64,000 bases of DNA from positions 620,001 through 684,000 of the forward strand of contig NC_089455.1 of assembly GCF_026210795.1 (NCBI RefSeq). The letters are read 5' to 3'. The position numbers were made by a program, and so were the translations under genes. How positions within the stretch are numbered: position 1 is the first letter of the stretch; every line of letters starts with the position of its first letter. Source of the DNA: Rhizophagus irregularis. Taxonomy: Eukaryota; Glomeromycota; Glomeromycetes; Glomerales; Glomeraceae. Under the pieces are notes generated by a model. The model ran no database searches. It saw only the letters and a program-made list of their open reading frames with translations, and was not told the origin of the DNA. This document shows, in pieces, positions 11,098-21,935 of the stretch.

Positions 11098-11860
11098 CAT
11101 ATTCGCCAATTTGCAGAATTTGCCAATTATCAATTATGTGGCGTAGTATCGATTAAAATTGATCAAATCCTGTTTCTACATAAGAAAAAATGTTAAAAAT
11201 AATATAAAAAAAAACTTTTAAGACCTCTTCCAAAATTTCTACCTCTTTAACCTGAAACTAATAGAAGGGGTTTCTAGAAAAAAAGGAAAAAAAATATTAT
11301 AAAGTTAGTTTATTAAAAAAAAAAGAAAAACTTTACAAAAATCCAGAATATTTAATGATTTAACGAAAAAAATTAACTGAAAAATAATTAATAATAAAAT
11401 ATCAAATAGATTATAATTAAACGACTAATTAATACATAATTTAATTTCACTAAATCATCATTATTAATATTTAGAGTTATTTCTTTATTGAAAGATTTTT
11501 TTGAATAATTTTGCTTTCTAAATAAATTTTTTTTATAAACTATAAAAAATAAAAATAAAAAACCAGTTCCAAGTTGTGTCTAATGTAAAATAATTACAAA
11601 TATACTTGCAAAAATTCTCAACTTACTTGATATAAAAACTGGTTGAAAAGTTGATGGAGAGTTGATTGGGAGTTTAATAGGGAGTTTACAAAAGAAAAAA
11701 ATTTTTTTAACACAACTTTTTATTGAAATAATTTCTTAATATCTGTCATATAATCATATAGTACAAGTGTGATCATTTTGCAAAACTTAATTATTAATTC
11801 ATTAAATATTAAATAAATTTAATTTAATTTGAATTTTGTTAATTCAGATCAGCAGATATG
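11098..11860 (-). mobile_element. ~763-bp TIR element, left copy of a mirror-image pair
   Basis: Bounded by imperfect terminal inverted repeats: CATATTCGCCAATTTGCAG at 11098 and, reversed, CCATATCTGCTGATCTGAAT ending near 11860-11861. The whole element matches 11884-12657 in the opposite orientation. Shared blocks include AAGACCTCTTCCAAAAT, the GATCATTTTGCAAAACTTAA region, TATCTGTCATATAATCATAT and CAAGTTGTGT/AAGTTGAGAA segments. There are no long open frames, so it is a non-autonomous DNA transposon or MITE-like element. Superfamily undetermined. Confidence 0.75.
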
Positions 11861-11883
11861 GATTTTCTTAAATTGATAAAAGC

Positions 11884-12657
11884 CATATCTGCCGATCTGT
11901 GGAATTAACAAAATGCATCTAAATTAAGGAATTTGACAATAATTTAATAAAAATTAGGTAAATTAAGTTTTGCAAAAATGATCACACTTTGTGCTACATG
12001 ATCATATGACAGATATTAAGAAATTACTTCAACGAAAAGTAGCGTTAAAAAAATTTTTTTCTTTCATAAACTCCCTATTAAACTCTCCATCAACTCTCCC
12101 ATCAACTTTTCAAACAGTTTTTACATCAAGTAAGTTGAGAATTTTTGCAAGTATATTTGTAATTATTTTATATTAAATATAATTTGAAGCTGTTTTTTTA
12201 TTTTTTTTTTTATAGTTATAGAAAAATTTATTTAGAAAGCAAAATTATTCAAAAAAAATCTTTTCAATAAATAAATACCTCTAAATATTAATAACGATAT
12301 TTTAGCGAATTTAGATTATATATTGATTAGTTGTTTAATTAAAATCTATTTGATATTTATTATTAATTATTTTTCAGTTAATTTTTTTTCATTAAATCAT
12401 TAAATATTCTGAATTTTATAAAGTTTTTCTTTTGTTTTTTTTAATAAATTAACTTTATAATATTTTTTTCCTTTTTTTTCTAGAAACTCCTTCTACTGGC
12501 TTTAGGTTAAAGAGGTAAATATTTTGGAAGAGGTCTTAAAAGTTTTTTTATATATTTTTTGACATTTTTTCTTATGTAGGAACAGGTTTTGATCAATTTT
12601 AATTGGTACTGCGCCACATAACTGATGATCAGCAAATTCCGCAAATCGGCAGATATG
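11884..12657 (+). mobile_element. ~774-bp TIR element, right copy of a mirror-image pair
   Basis: Starts CATATCTGCCGATCTGTGG and ends with the inverted form CCGCAAATCGGCAGATATG. It is the reverse complement of 11098-11860 along its length with scattered mismatches. The two copies are separated by only about 23 bp (around 11861-11883), so together they form a ~1.56-kb imperfect palindrome. Confidence 0.75.
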
Positions 12658-13179
12658 CTATTAAAGTAATTCTACTGTAAAAAATACATATTAGAAAAAA
12701 TACTCAGTGATTTTATAAAATACTAAATAATAAAGTTATAGCAATTTTAAAAATGGATTACAATTTTCTTTCAAAAAAATATCTGCATAAACTAAATATT
12801 ATATAAAAGTAATTTAGTTAAAATTGCATATACTTGTGTATGAATCATATATCAAAAAAAATAAAGTTGTTAATCAATAATCAGGATATTATATAAATTT
12901 TTAAATTTTAACTGAATAATAAAAATTTTATTAGCAACTTTTACTAACAGGCCATTAAAAATATTTATATGGGCTGATTTGTCTACCTTTAATTAAAATA
13001 TTAATTTTATTACATTTTTATTATACAAAATACTATATAATATACAGTAAATTGGAAATGAGTATTAAAAAATTTTTATTTAATGTTATTATACTATAAT
13101 TTGGTAAATATTTCTTTTAAATTAATATAATTCTTAGCACTTACTATATATGTTAAAAATTTGTATTTCAATTTTAAAA

Positions 13180-13460
13180 CGTAAATATCCCCAGATCCAG
13201 TGATCCAATTGGCAAGCTCTTTTTTTGTTCATATAGACCAGATCAAAGGCTTTCCAAAAAGCCTAAATTTATAAAAAATGGATTAATGGATCCCAAGATA
13301 TTTGCATTTAAGCATGTTAAAAAGTATCTCCAGATCTAATGATTCAATCGGCAAGCTCTTTTTTCGCCTATAAAGCCCAGAATAAGGGCTTTCCAACGAG
13401 CCTAAAATTATAGAAAACAGATCAGTGAATCTTGATATATTTGCGTTTAAAGATGGTAAT
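13180..13460. repeat. two tandem ~137-bp units
   Basis: Two diverged copies, each with CCAGATC, GCAAGCTCTTTTTT, GGCTTTCCAA and GAGCCTAAA or AAGCCTAAA blocks in the same order and spacing. They lie inside the outer TIR element. Confidence 0.75.
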
Positions 13461-14480
13461 ACAAACTCTGACATAAAATAATTATTTTTATTGTTTGAAA
13501 ATATTTATTATGATACCATCTTTTATATGATATTTTTATTATACTTTTATAAACATTTATAGCTACTAAGGCTATATAAATTTTTATTTTACTTTATATT
13601 TTATTAAAATATACTTACTTTTTAATAATATATGTTAAAAATTCCATATATCACTGGTCGAAATCAAAACTTTTGACCATCAAGAGTTTTTGGCATAATT
13701 TTTGCCGATTGGTCATGTGATTCATCACATTTTTTGACCAATAGCAAAAATCGGTAAAATCAATTACAAATTAACTAATACTGATTGTTAAACGAAAACT
13801 CATTCAGTCTTTTAGTGAAAATCAACTTATACCGATTGTTATACGAAAAATTGCTCTTTTAAGATCATTCAGTAAAATTATACTGATTGGTCACATAAAT
13901 CAACACAATTTTGCCAAATTTGCCAAACGGTAAAAATCAATAACTAATTGGCAATAATTCGGCAAATCAGTTGGTAAATGACTAAAAAAATCAGATGATC
14001 CAGATCGACATTTTACGGGTCTTTTTAAAATAAACTTTTTTAAACTTTTTAAACTTTTCGCCTCTCTCTTTCATCCGTAAATGTATACATTGAATTCAGT
14101 AACTTTTTATTAAATCAAAAAAGTTTCGAAACTTTCTTTAAAAAAATGTTTTTTACATTAAAAAACGTTTCTTTTTTATACTTTTAGTGAAGAAAATCAG
14201 TTCCAGCGTGGATACCAATATTACAGATAAGTTTCGAACCATTTTCGAAACTTCTTTAAAAAAAAAATGTTTTTAACGTTTTTTTTTATACTTAATTGTA
14301 GGGCTATCGGTTCCAGTGTGAATACTGAACCCCAAAGATAAGTTTCGAAAAATTTCGAAACTATAATAAAAAACGTTAAAAATTAATGTTTTTTTTTATT
14401 TTTTTGTAGATACCGAAATCCCAAAGGTAAGTTTCAAAAAAAAATTTCGAAACTTTTTTTAATAAAACGTTTTTAATAAA

Positions 14481-17400
14481 GGGTAAATTTATATCTAGCA
14501 CCCCTGTATAATGCTTAAATCTAACCCCCAGGATGCGATTTACATAATTCTCACGTGAAGTAAAAAAATTGCTGAACACTCTCGAACTCTGGAGTAGGCT
14601 ATTTTTTTTTAAAAAAATAAATTTATTCTTTTAAGACAGTTCATATTTTATGAAAATTTAACGATTTTTATTGGTTTATAAGTAATAACCACGTTACATT
14701 TGTAAAAAAATGTGCCTACACGTACGGCTGCACTATTCTAATTTGAAAAAAAAATGCCAAATATATCACATAACGTAAAATCGTTCCCCTTGCCCCCTAG
14801 GCTTGTTATTTATTACTCACATTTTTATGAAAAGCGGCATTATGTCCTATTCCATTGCAAACACGACATTTATAAGAGCCTCTAGTTTTGGGCTTTCCTC
14901 GAGCATTCTGTTCCTTTTCCACACTACTCAAATACCTTTGATTGGGCGGCTGACCTTTGGTAATAACCCTGTTCAGATTTTTCACATTTTGGAGGTTTGT
15001 ATCTATCATAATTTCTCCATCTTTTTCAGTTTCATCTAACTCTATCTGACCACTACTCTCTATTCTAGAATTAGTATCAGTATAGTTTCTTTGAATTTAT
15101 TGGAGATTATCAGATACTTCATCAATAGTGGATCTTTCATCAATTATTATTGGAAGTCTTTCAGGCGTATTTCGATTGGATTTTCTTCTAATATAATCTT
15201 GAAGAATAAGAGTTATTTCATCATCTTCTTGCTCAACTGCAAATAAAGTGGCTGTTCGTGCTAATCCCTATACACGACCATATAAATTTCTTTTATGAGC
15301 GGCCTTTTTAAGAACAGGAACAGTTATTGGGATCGTGACAGGCTTTCGTACAGGTAATGTATTATTGTTCATAGTTTCATCATCATGAATACCTTCTTTA
15401 TTGTTAAATATTACTTTTTCTTGCAGGTTTGTCTCATCTTGGTAAATATCCCTATACTATCTCTGAGGTATCATGCTGATGTGAAATGCTGCAGTTTTGG
15501 AATTCATTATAACACGAAAATAGTGATGACATATTATTCCCTTTGAGATAGACTTGAGACAAGAACACAGGTAGGATATTGCATTGACAATAATAACGAA
15601 ATGTACATGACTTTTTCTTTCACTTCGTATATCTACAACTTTCCATATTTCTAACACTTCTTCTTATCCTATTTCTTCGATCATAGCTTGAAGTGTAATA
15701 AAACGTGCGTCATGTTGATCTTCAATAAAACCATCTGACAATCTATGGGGATTTTCCTTTAATAATAGCAAGGTATTATTTAATACTAAAGTATATTGCA
15801 ACTCAGTTATTTAGTAATAACATACCTGCTCACAATTTAATTCTTCGTTATTGAGCTCAATCATATTTGCAGTAACAAATAAACATTGAGATATTTCTGT
15901 CTTAATCGTATTATTAATAGGTTCAGTAACTTATTTATCAAGAATTTTTGTTACTATAGGAAACAAATCTTGTCCAGCTACAGAAGAAGTATTTGTTGTA
16001 GTGGCTTGCTTGTATTTGTAAAACTGATTCCATCGCTCTTCATCTTTTAGCCTTGAATCAAGTCGATCAGCAATCTCACATAAGTTACTGTTAGCTTTTA
16101 ATTGTTGCTTTATAATCCAATTATAACCTTCAACTCTTGCAGTACTTTCAATACCAGCCGTGAAAATTTTATGAAGGTATGCTCGAGCCCAGGATCTAGA
16201 ATTTTGATCTAATGTACGTAAAAGATGGTCTTTTGCCATTGGATAATCAATAAGTAATTGGTTCCATCTTTGCTTAAATAGTGGTTCACATAAACTATTG
16301 CGGCATTGATAGAACTGTTTGATGAAATCGTCCCATTTCTCACCTAATTTTGCTTTCAAATTTTTAGGTAAATTTTGTGCAATATGAAAAATACAGTGAG
16401 CCAGATATGTTTCAGGAAAAACGATTGGAATTGCTGCATCAAGGGCTGGATCAGCATCAGTAAACATCACAATTGGAGCTGTTTCAGTTGCTTTTTTGAT
16501 GCATTCAAGTATCCACACGTGTGTATTAAGAGTTTCATCACTTACTAATACTTGACAAACTAGACGAGATTTACATTTATTATCAATTATTATGAAAACT
16601 CCCAACGGCATTTGATACTGATTTGTTCGTGCTGTATTATCGTTGATAACTACATCGTGATATCTAAGCCATAGATCCACCTGATCTGGAGACATCTAAA
16701 GAAGACACGTTAATCTATTATCTTTATCTAATTCAAAATCAACAACCCAGCGTAAGTCTTCAGCCTTCTTTTGCATTAATGTTGTAAGTAATGCAGATGC
16801 ATCATTATTAATTTTATCAGCAATTTTGTATTTATGAATTACGTTAGCCAGATCTTGATCTTGAAAATGCAGATCTGGAAACCGGGCTTTTAAGAGATTC
16901 CTTTGTGCTGTAAGTGTTAAACTTCCATATTTTGTCATCAACAATATTTCGTTAAGTGCTTCATTAGTAAATGCTCGATATTTTGGTGAAAATTCTTGAG
17001 TTTTAGGTACAAGTTCATGATTATGCTGATTAACAAATGTTGTAACTCCTATTTGCGTTGCTTGTTCAGGAAAGGTGAGATTTATATGCCACAGACAATT
17101 TGATTTTTTTGTTTTAGTATTCCGTTGTATTCCTTTTGATGCTGCTTTTACTGATTTTTTGGACTTGTATTTTCCACTGAATTCACAAACTAAAGTTCTT
17201 TTGTGAACTTATCCTTTACTATTTTATTCCATTCTATATTTAACAATTGCAAATCCATTTCTAGCACCATAATCATCAAAGTAGCTATCAACTTCATCCC
17301 ATGTATCAAATTTGATATCTTTAGGAATATCTTCAGCCTCAACTGTAAGTATCAGATATTTACTATTAGTTAATATGTATAAAGATAGTAATGATACATA

Positions 17401-18060
17401 CGTATTTTAAGATGTAGATAATACTTGTTAAATTGTCATTATTTTCCTTATCTATGTTAATATATTCATTTACATTAATATATTCAACACCTTCCATTTC
17501 TTGTACAATATTATCAATATTAATGGCAACTGGATACATATCCATTAGACTTAGAATATCTATTATAAAGGAAGATACAAAAAATTCTTTCTGAATAATA
17601 GTTTTGGTTTGAGTTTTTTTTAGTTGGTATTAAAATGAGAGAGAGAAATGAAAAATAGTTGTTTGTTTATTTTTATTAAACGATGACTTTGCTAGAGATA
17701 CGGGTTTGTTTATGCCATATTTTTTTGATTTACATTAGGAAATGCGATATATCTTAAGTTTTGCTTTGCATAAAAATTTTTCATAAATGTATAAGGGGTT
17801 TAATGTTTTGGTTTACATTAGGAAATGCGATATATCTTAGATTTCGCATTGCATAAAAATTTTCATAAAAGTATAAAGGGTTTTATTAGAACACTTCAAA
17901 AAGTTTATTTAAAATTTTTTTTGGAAATGCGATGCATCTTAAATCTCACTTTGCATAAAAATTTGTGTCATATGTAATCATATATTGTCAACCAATCAAA
18001 TTACACTTTATATCATGCTAGATTTAATTGGATCGCCTCCCGCTAGATATACATTTATCC
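14481..18060 (-). mobile_element. Mutator-like (MULE) transposon with perfect 9-bp TSD
   Basis: A 3,580-bp insertion flanked by identical TTTAATAAA (14472-14480 and 18061-18069). Ends are inverted repeats GGGTAAATTTATATCTAGC (left) and GGATAAATGTATATCTAGC (right, reversed). A 9-bp duplication is the Mutator hallmark. It carries one minus-strand transposase pseudogene and splits the CACTA-like element and its intron-like array. Confidence 0.92.
14806..17545 (-). pseudogene. MULE transposase (FAR1-like DNA-binding, DDE and SWIM domains), inactivated
   Basis: Reading from ATG 17545 on the minus strand: an acidic N-terminus, a FAR1/WRKY-like DNA-binding region (FDTWDEVDSYFDDYGARNGF ... TFVNQHNHELVPKT), and the MULE catalytic domain (DNTARTNQYQMPLGVFIIID, VMFTDADPALDAAIP, CIFHIAQNL, GIESTARVEGYNWIIK). 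A SWIM zinc finger follows (CSCLKSISKGIICHHYFRV ... FHISMIPQR), then a C-terminal knuckle-like CRVCNGIGHNAAFH (14806-15009). It is broken by in-frame stops near 17230, 17215, 16696, 15660 and 15457. Three fit W to TAG or Q to TAA changes. The longest remaining open parts are 15931-16695 and 16696-16944. Not functional as it stands. Confidence 0.85.
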
Positions 18061-20201
18061 TTTAATAAAACATTTTTTTTATGTTTGTATGGAAAATTGG
18101 CTCCTATTTGGATACCGAATTCCAAAGGTAAGTTTCGAAACAAAGTTTTGAAACTTTAAAACGTTTTTTAATATTAAAAACATTTTTTTTTACTTTTGTA
18201 TAGGAATTTGGCTCCATCGTAGATGCCGATATTCCAGTTAAGTTTCATTTTCGAAACTTCTTTGAAAAAAACGTTTTTTAACGTTTTTTTTAATATTATT
18301 GTAGGGATACTGTAAAGTTTTGAATTTTTGAAACTTTTTGACAAAAATTAATAAAAAACGTTTAATTTAACATTTTTTTATTATTTTTATTAATTTTTTT
18401 GCAGGGAAATCGGCTCCAATTTAGATACCAGAATCCCGCAGGTAAAGTTTCAAATTTTCAAAACTTTACGAAACTTAATAAAAAAACGTTTAAAGTAACG
18501 TTTTTTTTATTATTTTTTATTATATTTTTTTGTAGAAAATTGGCTCCGATTTAGATACCAATCCTACAAGTAAAGTTTCAAAGTTTTTTTTCAAAACTTA
18601 ATAAAAAACGGTTATTTTAAACGTTTTTTTATTTTTTTTTGTAGGAAATCAGCTCCGACATGGACGCCAAAATCTCCTCAGTCAGGTTTCGGGATGAGTT
18701 CAACATGGCATTTCGAAGGTAGAACTTCAAAATATTTCATTAATTTATCTAACAAACGTTACTAACGTTCGTTTGTATTTAGAAAATTTTTTTTTCTTTT
18801 TTTATTTGAACGAAACGTTTGCTAACATTTTCATTCTTTTTTTTTGTAGATTTAAGACGTCCTCAAAGTATAATAGGGGTTTAGGGCATGGAATGGTTGA
18901 TGGTAAGTTTTGAAGTTGGTTTAATTTCGAAACTTTAAAAAAAACGATTTACTAATCGTTTCTTTCTTCTTTTTATAGGCTTTCACTTCGGGCTGATGGA
19001 TCGGGTAAGTTTCGAACTATTTTGAAACTTTTCAAAATTTTTTTTTTTATAAAAGAATCGGTTTGCTAACCGTTTCTTCTTTTTTTTTGTAGATTTCTCC
19101 CTTCGACTTTTTATTGGATGGGTAAGTTTTTCGAAACTTCATTTTTTATTATTATTAAAGAAACAAACTAACCGTTTCTTTTTTTTTGTAGGTTTCCATT
19201 AACGAATTGGGATAAGTTTCAAGTATAAAAACTTTAACTTTTTTTATCGAAGAAACATTAAACTAATTGTTTCTTCTTTTTTTTTTGTAGGCTTTCCCAC
19301 CCTTCGACATTGATGGGCGGGTAAGTTTTAAATTTTTTCAAAACTTTATTTTTTTTATTGAAAAAACGTTAAACTAATTGTTTCTTCTTTTTTTTTGTAG
19401 ATTTTCTTCTTCGGACTTTATTGGATGGGCGGGTAAGTTTCGAATTTTTCGAAACTTTATTTTTAATTATTATTAAAGAAATGAACTAACCGTTTCTTTA
19501 CTTTTTTTTTGTAGATTTCCCCTTCGGATTTTATTAGATCAGGTAAGTTTCTTTTGAAACTTTAACTTTTTTTATTTAAAAAATAGGTTACTAACCATTT
19601 CCTCCTTTTTTTTGTAGGTTTTCTACGGATTTTTATCAGGTTAGGTGAGGATGATGGGTGGATGATGGATGGTGAATGGTGTATATAGATGATAGATAGC
19701 TATATATTAATTTAATATGTAATTTTTAATAAAATGAATTAATAAAATTTAATTAATAAATTATTATAAAATTAAAATCAGTAATCAGTTAAATGTACAA
19801 AAATCGGTAATAAATTATTAGGTTTATTAACAATCGTCAATTTGATTTTACCGATTTGTTGCCAATTTTTACTGATCGATTTGTTGACAAATGGCAGGCG
19901 TTACGGTGCAAATCGTCTATATAATTAGTTGCCGATTTTTTTGGTACTGATCGGTAGGTCGGACTGAATTTTGTCCAACGTTCGGCAATTTAAAATTTTG
20001 ACTATTCTGACCAGTGTATGAGAAATGGGTTTTTTCACAGCTCTTTTACATTTAATAATTTAAGTTTCGCAAATGTAAATTTTTGTTCAACTTATTATTT
20101 AGTCAAGTGATCATCAATCAGATGATTTTTTGGTATTACTAAACAATTTTGAGTAACAAAAATTGTGAAAATCAATCAATAACTCTTTTTAATGCAAAGT
20201 A

Positions 20202-20218
20202 GACAAATCAGCCCATAT
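20202..20218. repeat. 17-bp target-site duplication, left copy
   Basis: GACAAATCAGCCCATAT here and again in the same orientation at 21238-21254, bracketing the ~1-kb tRNA-like retroposon. It duplicates part of the outer element's right terminal repeat. Confidence 0.75.
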
Positions 20219-21237
20219 ATAGGGTTGATCACCCTATTTCAGTAGTTGGTTACTGAGATCCTCATTAAGCCTGAGTATGGTGAAGTTGCAGGTTCGATTC
20301 CCATGATCACGGAAATAAAAAGAATTTTACTGCAGACACTACCACCAATGGCGTGAAGATACAGGAATTAGGTGGTTGGACTGCACGTACCATGGTGAAT
20401 TAGTGTGTACAATTAGGCCGCACATTTCAACAAAGGGTTATGGTATCCTTCTAACGTTCCCTATGAGATTATTGGAATGTTTGAAGTCCTGTCTGTGAAG
20501 TCACTGCTTGCATACCTTGAAGGTAATTTCCTGTTCAGGTGGATACTCAAATGATACTGCTTGGGGTTCAATGTGGCTAGATGGTTATTATAGATGGTAA
20601 AATCCTGGGTGCAATGACTTTGTGGTAGTTTACCTTCTAATAGGTTTAGGCCAACTAGGATATACAGATGTACTAAGTGAGGTATGAGGTTCAATTCCCA
20701 CTAGACGGGTACCAGGTGGCAGCTTGAATGGTAGGGGACATACTGGGAATAATTCCAAACAAGCGATCGTACTATTTCTATTTCACTGCTCTGTCCTCAA
20801 TGGTCACTGCTATACCATTGGGGTAATTCATAACTGTACTTTGGGCTAAGGAATTGTGGAGCTGTAGTGACCTTAAGTAAGTCTTAATTCAGTTCTGAAG
20901 TGTGAATGTTGGTACAGAAGGGTTTCTAGATGATTGCCATTACATCTGACACCAAAAGTCCTCTATTACTAAGACATGGCAGGGTGGCATATAAATTCAA
21001 GCTTGTCTTACCTCTAGAATGGATAAAAGATAAGTAGGGGATTATAGCTAGCCAGTTAGTATTCTGTTGATGGATAGGGACTATTCGAGATCAAACTAAA
21101 ATGGCAGTTGTAGTGATATTTGGTCAGGTTGCACATACAAGTTGGTTGGTATACGTTAGTCAACTAATTGTACTTATGGACTACCAAGCTATAAATAGGT
21201 TCTTAAATGTGAATCTTTATCTTAAGTCAAATACAAA
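20219..21237 (+). mobile_element. ~1.02-kb tRNA-like retroposon (SINE-like) with 17-bp TSD
   Basis: This stretch is clearly less AT-rich than its surroundings and has no convincing open frame. Near its 5' end is a tRNA-like region (about 20223-20315) with a good B-box, GGTTCGATTCCC (20291-20302), and a weaker A-box-like TTCAGTAGTTGG. A second B-box-like GGTTCAATTCCC lies near 20687, suggesting a composite. The 3' end is A-rich (AAATACAAA) and the insertion is bracketed by a 17-bp direct repeat. RNA polymerase III promoter, A-rich tail and long TSD fit LINE-mobilised SINEs, but 1 kb is long for that class. Confidence 0.55.
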
Positions 21238-21254
21238 GACAAATCAGCCCATAT

Positions 21255-21927
21255 GTTATGAAAGTTATATTAATCTCTAATATCTTTACTTTGCTATAGT
21301 AATTATAAAAATGTAATTTGAATAAGATTTTACAATTTGTAATCTATCTGAATCAACTAGATGATCATAAATTAAATTTAATAATCTAAATTAATTTCAA
21401 AATTTTTGATATATGGTAATGCAGTAATTATATGGAATTGCACAATAGTTCATTAGAATTATTTTATCAAAACAATAATTCTAATGAACCATTATATACT
21501 TAGCTAAAAATTAAGATATTTGACAAAATGTAAATAGCACAAATGCACAATATTATAATTAGTAAATTAAAATTGCTAAGCAATCATTACCAGTATCATA
21601 TAATTTTTTATAATATATAATTTGTTATCCTACATCATACCCTCTTTAATTCTATTTTTACTATGTATTTTAGAGATTTAGAATTTTTTTAGTATGAAAA
21701 ATCCTATTTGTATATCATCTGTATAATAAAAAGTAAAAAATTATAATATTTATAGTAATAAAAGCTATCCATTTTATTTTTATGACTTTATATGAAAAAA
21801 AAGGACAAACAATTATTACCAAAAAAATAGACTTATTAATCATATAATGTTATATTATTTTTAAATCATAAATTTACATTAATTACATTATTTAAAGAAA
21901 TAAAAATCACATGATAATTAAAATGCA
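21255..21927. other. AT-rich spacer with a small hairpin
   Basis: Non-coding. It contains a ~51-bp hairpin (21444-21494) with arms TTCATTAGAATTATT and AATAATTCTAATGAA, possibly a relic of a tiny inverted-repeat element. Confidence 0.5.
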
Positions 21928-21935
21928 ATAATATC

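Larger units (their letters stand above)
14161..19640 (+). repeat. tandem array of intron-like units with microexons (interrupted by MULE)
   Basis: About 16 repeats, mostly ~85-115 bp apart, each a short exon-like block between a TTTTTGTAG-type acceptor and a GTAAGT-type donor. Exon-like blocks: 14188-14226, 14302-14337, 14410-14426, ~18091-18127, 18204-18237, 18305-18311, 18405-18441, 18536-18569, 18645-18718, 18850-18902, 18979-19004, 19093-19121, 19192-19211, 19291-19320, 19401-19432, 19515-19542, and a last one from 19618. Left-hand blocks resemble GGAAATCGGCTCCGATTTAG; right-hand ones resemble ATTTCCCCTTCGGATTTTA. Introns carry a GTTTCGAA..TTCGAAAC hairpin, a CTAAC/CTAAT branch-site-like motif before GTTTCTTC, and a T-run. 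Some donors have decayed (ATAAGT at 14227, 14338 and 19212; TTAAGT at 18238). Confidence 0.75.
13652..20016. mobile_element. CACTA/EnSpm-like non-autonomous element, interrupted by a MULE
   Basis: Begins CACTGGTCGAAATCAAAAC and ends with the inverted form of CACTGGTCAGAATAG. It is flanked by identical 3-bp TAT on both sides (13649-13651 and 20017-20019). CACT ends, a 3-bp TSD and short subterminal repeats based on ACCGATT/CCAATCGG (13700-13990 and 19790-19990) are all CACTA traits. Without the MULE and one TSD it is about 2.78 kb. It encodes no visible transposase; its interior is the intron-like array described separately. The 515-bp MITE at 56637 shares its type of ends and its ACCGATTGGT repeats. 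Confidence 0.65.
12967..21254. mobile_element. outer TIR element carrying nested insertions
   Basis: A perfect 20-bp inverted repeat ATATGGGCTGATTTGTCTAC occurs at 12967-12986 and, reversed, at 20199-20218. A second copy of its last 17 bp lies at 21238-21254 because a retroposon duplicated it. Outside the nested insertions the element has only about 0.85 kb of its own DNA, including a duplicated ~137-bp unit (13180-13460). It is therefore non-autonomous. No clear target duplication was found, so the superfamily is open. Confidence 0.55.

Noticed and set aside
11991-12176. 61-codon open frame
   Set aside because: Lies inside the right arm of the palindromic element, with skewed composition and no counterpart in the left arm.
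14161-19640. Possible CRISPR-like or simple satellite reading of the regular repeats
   Set aside because: Unit ends coincide with splice-type signals, both 'repeat' and 'spacer' vary gradually, and the context is a eukaryotic transposon.
20223-20315. A genuine tRNA gene
   Set aside because: The B-box is good but the A-box is weak, I could not fold a full cloverleaf with an anticodon arm, and the unit has retroposon boundaries.
20461-20694. 77-codon minus-strand open frame
   Set aside because: Lies inside the tRNA-like retroposon, no recognisable protein and no start context.
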